From NCBI GenBank assembly GCA_913064775.1, contig CAJYAD010000007.1, forward strand, positions 62,001 to 126,000: a stretch of DNA of 64,000 bases. The letters are read 5' to 3'. Origin of the DNA: an uncultured Albidovulum sp. (GTDB lineage: Bacteria; Pseudomonadota; Alphaproteobacteria; Rhodobacterales; Rhodobacteraceae). Shown in pieces: positions 62,301-64,000 of this stretch. The position numbers and the translations under genes are program-made. The notes beneath the pieces are model-generated. The model was not told the DNA's origin. It did no database searches and saw only the letters and a program-made list of their open reading frames with translations. The first letter of the stretch is position 1; each line of letters starts with the position of its first letter.

Positions 62301-62391
62301 GCTGATCGTGACGCCCTCGATGCTGATGCTGGTGTCGCGCGACGGGCCGCGAAAATGGCGCTGGTTCGGCTGGATGCGGCGGCGGCGCTAG
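59302..62391 (+). CDS. RND efflux transporter (AcrB-like)
   Basis: The start MKLVETAIRNARLTIS at 59302 gives 1029 residues, with two repeats of six helices and two large periplasmic loops. The TM4 region SLILAVGMLVDDAIIVTEYAERRM has the proton-relay aspartates. Signature GISPEDSERLLLRPMESQLKNISGIKKM is RND-type. The gene lies 10 bases after the adaptor. Substrate unknown. Confidence 0.95.
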   Translation: MKLVETAIRNARLTISVLVFLMIAGAMAYISIPKEAEPDVQIPIIYVSMTYTGISPEDSERLLLRPMESQLKNISGIKKMTSTAYLGGGNVLIEFVAGANLDKALTDVRNGVQDAKPKLPDGTDEPQVHEVNVSEFPVLVVTLSGDVPERALTLAARALRDRLEEVPGVLEAKLQGVRDDVAEVTIDPAKLSSYGLRADQLIQGVAANNQLVAAGVLEGRQGRYAIKVPTLLETINDVAELPLIAEGNAIVRAKDIATVRMTQKDPETITRLNGQPAVAIEISKRVGSNLIQTVDAVKAVTEAATPLLPKGTVVTFSQDKSDNIRQLLSDLQNSVLTAVILVFIVILFALSGRASLLIGLAIPASFLIGILGLDLAGLTVNIVVLFSLILAVGMLVDDAIIVTEYAERRMSEGMDKRAAFALASHRMAGPVIAATMTRVAAFSPLLFWPGVVGEFMKYMPITLIATLSASMLYALVFAPTLGAIVARPVIETATHRDGLYMKLVGRAIRHPWLVMTLAVAALVAVPVAYGKFGKGVEFFPNVEPDYGLLYVHARGNLSIDEKDQLVRQAEGRILGWPGIKTVYTRSGKAGGQGNDVAADVIGVIQYEFVDWRQRKPANQILADLRKVMVGIPGVDVEVSVPQAGPPTGKAIQVRLTAVDPALLPAAARQVAAKLRTMPDAIDVDDGLPLPGVDWELQVDRAQAARYGITPGAIGAMVRMVTGGLKLSEFRPTGADDAVDITLRLPREQRTISELDQLRIATNAGPVPISNFVTRVAAPTVGTLTRIDGVRAVTVQANIPAGLQQDPVRQEVAKMVAGMGLEKDGVRWTMAGADQDQKDAQAFLGKAFLAAMALIFAVLLAQFNRFISVGLVLSAVVMSTIGVFLGLMIMGQPFGVVMTGIGIIALAGVVVNNNIVLIDTYDQLRDGGMEKVAAILETCRERARPVVLTALTAILGVLPIAFGLNLELLGHETTYGAPSTQWWISLSSAIVFGLAFATVLTLIVTPSMLMLVSRDGPRKWRWFGWMRRRR

Positions 62392-62413
62392 GCCGCGTGG
62401 CGCATCGGGCGGG

Positions 62414-64000
62414 CTAGGGCCCGAGGGCGGCGCCGGTCGGGTCTTTGAGGCGCAGGCGCTCCTCGGACGGGACGGTCTGGCGTTCGATCATCCGGTGGAC
62501 ATGGGGGCGGCCCGGGCCCTTGTGCAGCGCCAGCAGCTTTTCATGGACCTCGGCATCGGCCTGGGTGCGGCGCTCATTATGGCGGACGTAATCGGTCCAG
62601 GTGGGGACGTGGTAGGTCTCGGTCCAGATGTCGGGGTTTTCCAGATCGCGCAGCAGCGCCCATTGCTGCGCCCCGTCGCGGCGGCGGATGCGGCGGCGCA
62701 GGGTCATCACCGCCAGGAAGGCCGGCACGTCGTGCTGCGCGATCTCGTAATCCACCATCACCATGATCGGCCCCGATTGCGGCTGGACGTCGAGCCGCAG
62801 CAGCGGTTCCGAAAACCGCCCCAGCGGATCGAGGTTCAGCCCCCCCAGCTCTTCCAGCGGCCAGCGCAGCCCGACCAGCGCGCCGACGACCAGCACCGCC
62901 GAGGCGCCCTCCAACGCGACCGGCATGCCATGGCCCTGCGCCACCGCGCCCCAGATCCAGGCGCCCGTGGCCATGCCGCCGAAGGTGGCCGTCTGGTAAA
63001 GCGCCAGCGCCCGGCCCACCACCCAGCGCGGCGTGGTCAGCTGCACGGTGACGTTGAACAGCGACAGCGCCAGTACCCAGCAGGCCCCGGCGATCAGCAG
63101 CGCCAGGCAATCGACGGCGAAAAGCGTGCTTTGGCCCAGCCCGAAGGTCGCCACGGCGAAACCCGCGAAGGCGCCCCGCACCACATTTTCGTTCGAGAAC
63201 CGCACCCGGATGCGGGCGTTCGAAAAGGCACCGAGGATCGCGCCGACCCCGAAGGCGCCCAGCAGCACGCCGTACCCCAGCGCGTCGGTCTTCAGCAGGT
63301 CACGCGCCACCAGCGGCAGGAGCGCCAGCACCGACACGGCCGCGACCCCGAACAGAAAGCCCCGGCCCATCAGCCGCAGCAGATGCGGCGACATCGAGAC
63401 ATAGCGCAGCCCGGCCCCGATGGCGCGGCCGAATTGTTCGCGCGGCAGGGTGCGGGGCGCGGCTTCGGGGTGCCAGCGAAACAGCGCGAAGATCAGCATG
63501 ACATAGGAGGCCGCGTTGACCGCAAAGGCCACCGCCACGCCTGCCGTCGCCACGATCGCCCCGCCGATCGCCGGCCCGACCGAGCGCATCATGTTGAACC
63601 CCATCGAGTTCACCAGCACCGCCTTCGACAGATCCTCCTTGCCGATGATGTCGCCCATCGAGGCCTGCCAGGACGGGTTGTTCAGCGCCTGCCCGCAGCC
63701 GATCAGGAAAGTGAAGGCCAGCAGCGTATAGGGCCCGAGCAGCCCCATGAAGGCCACCGCTGCCAGCATCGCCGAGATCACCAGCATGAAAATCTGCGCG
63801 GTCAGCATGATCCGGCGGCGCTCAAACGAATCGGCGAGAGCGCCGGCGGGCAGGGCGAACAGCATGATCGGCAGCGTGGTCGAGGCCTGTACGAGGGCGA
63901 CGAGCGCATGGGAATCGGTCAGAGAGGTCATCGCCCAGCTTGCGCCGACGCCCTGGATCAACCCGCCCAGGTTCGACAGCAGCGCCGCCGTCCAGAGCGC
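62414..64000 (-). CDS. MFS exporter (EntS/MFS_3-like), 5' truncated by window
   Basis: The reading frame is open to the end of the window. Residues show about 12 helices in the visible part (ALPAGALADSFERRRIMLTAQI is motif A), as in the MFS_3/enterobactin-exporter group. A 100-residue C-terminal soluble tail follows the last helix (YEIAQHDVPAFLAVMTLRRRIRRRDGAQQWALLRD), similar to a monooxygenase-like (ABM) region found in some members. Convergent to the RND operon. Confidence 0.88.
   Translation of the reverse strand, partial: ALWTAALLSNLGGLIQGVGASWAMTSLTDSHALVALVQASTTLPIMLFALPAGALADSFERRRIMLTAQIFMLVISAMLAAVAFMGLLGPYTLLAFTFLIGCGQALNNPSWQASMGDIIGKEDLSKAVLVNSMGFNMMRSVGPAIGGAIVATAGVAVAFAVNAASYVMLIFALFRWHPEAAPRTLPREQFGRAIGAGLRYVSMSPHLLRLMGRGFLFGVAAVSVLALLPLVARDLLKTDALGYGVLLGAFGVGAILGAFSNARIRVRFSNENVVRGAFAGFAVATFGLGQSTLFAVDCLALLIAGACWVLALSLFNVTVQLTTPRWVVGRALALYQTATFGGMATGAWIWGAVAQGHGMPVALEGASAVLVVGALVGLRWPLEELGGLNLDPLGRFSEPLLRLDVQPQSGPIMVMVDYEIAQHDVPAFLAVMTLRRRIRRRDGAQQWALLRDLENPDIWTETYHVPTWTDYVRHNERRTQADAEVHEKLLALHKGPGRPHVHRMIERQTVPSEERLRLKDPTGAALGP

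Overview
The window is GC-rich (roughly two thirds G+C by eye). Its gene content (yaaA, recQ, yggT, arfB, pncA/pncB, trhO, RND efflux, nitrile hydratase) and sequence style fit an alphaproteobacterium of the Rhodobacteraceae type. That placement is an inference from protein style and synteny, not from a marker gene. No rRNA, tRNA, CRISPR array, insertion sequence or prophage was seen.

Layout. 0-9 kb is housekeeping: the 3' end of a hybrid sensor kinase, yaaA and recQ, a YggT membrane protein, a thioesterase, an MFS/UMF1 transporter, a MepA-type murein endopeptidase, a phytase-like esterase, a compact small transcription unit (strong Shine-Dalgarno, 18-codon ORF, strong terminator) and arfB. 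9-44 kb is an almost complete flagellar island of four blocks: (i) fliQ-like, fliR, flhB on +; (ii) a 15-gene, mostly start/stop-overlapping operon on - running fliE-F-G-K-M-N-Q-flhA-fliA-motA-motB-orf-fliH-I-J; (iii) a divergent + operon flgB-C-D-E-F-G-H-I-J-K-L, a 1167-residue sulfotransferase/glycosyltransferase fusion, flgA, fliL, fliP; (iv) fliD-fliS-flgM-flgN-like and the flagellin gene fliC on -. 44-48 kb holds a flavin amine oxidase, a cobalt-type nitrile hydratase with its accessory gene, and corA. 48.5-52.4 kb is a four-gene envelope glycosylation operon (GT39/ArnT-like, GT2 polyprenyl-phosphate sugar synthase, YdjC/ChbG-type deacetylase, GtrA flippase). 52.5-64 kb holds a metal P-type ATPase, a small zinc-ribbon protein, NAD salvage (pncB, pncA), trhO, an RND efflux pair and the 3' part of an MFS exporter.

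How the flagellar genes work together. The island encodes the MS ring, switch, export gate and ATPase complex, stator, rod, hook, L/P rings, junction proteins, filament cap and flagellin. It also encodes the sigma-28/FlgM checkpoint and chaperones of the FliS and FlgN kind. It has a bifunctional FlgJ with a muramidase domain, FliD, FliS and FlgM. It lacks the FlaF/FlbT set usual in alphaproteobacterial flagella, which suggests a gamma/beta-type system that may have been acquired laterally. No master regulator, FlhF/FlhG, FliO or che gene lies in the window.

Points most worth follow-up: the sulfotransferase/glycosyltransferase fusion between flgL and flgA (candidate flagellar modification enzyme); two different FliQ homologues; a FliM without the usual N-terminal CheY-binding peptide; an Arn/Flm-like operon with a YdjC-type deacetylase that could aminate lipid A; and the small Shine-Dalgarno-rich transcript upstream of arfB.
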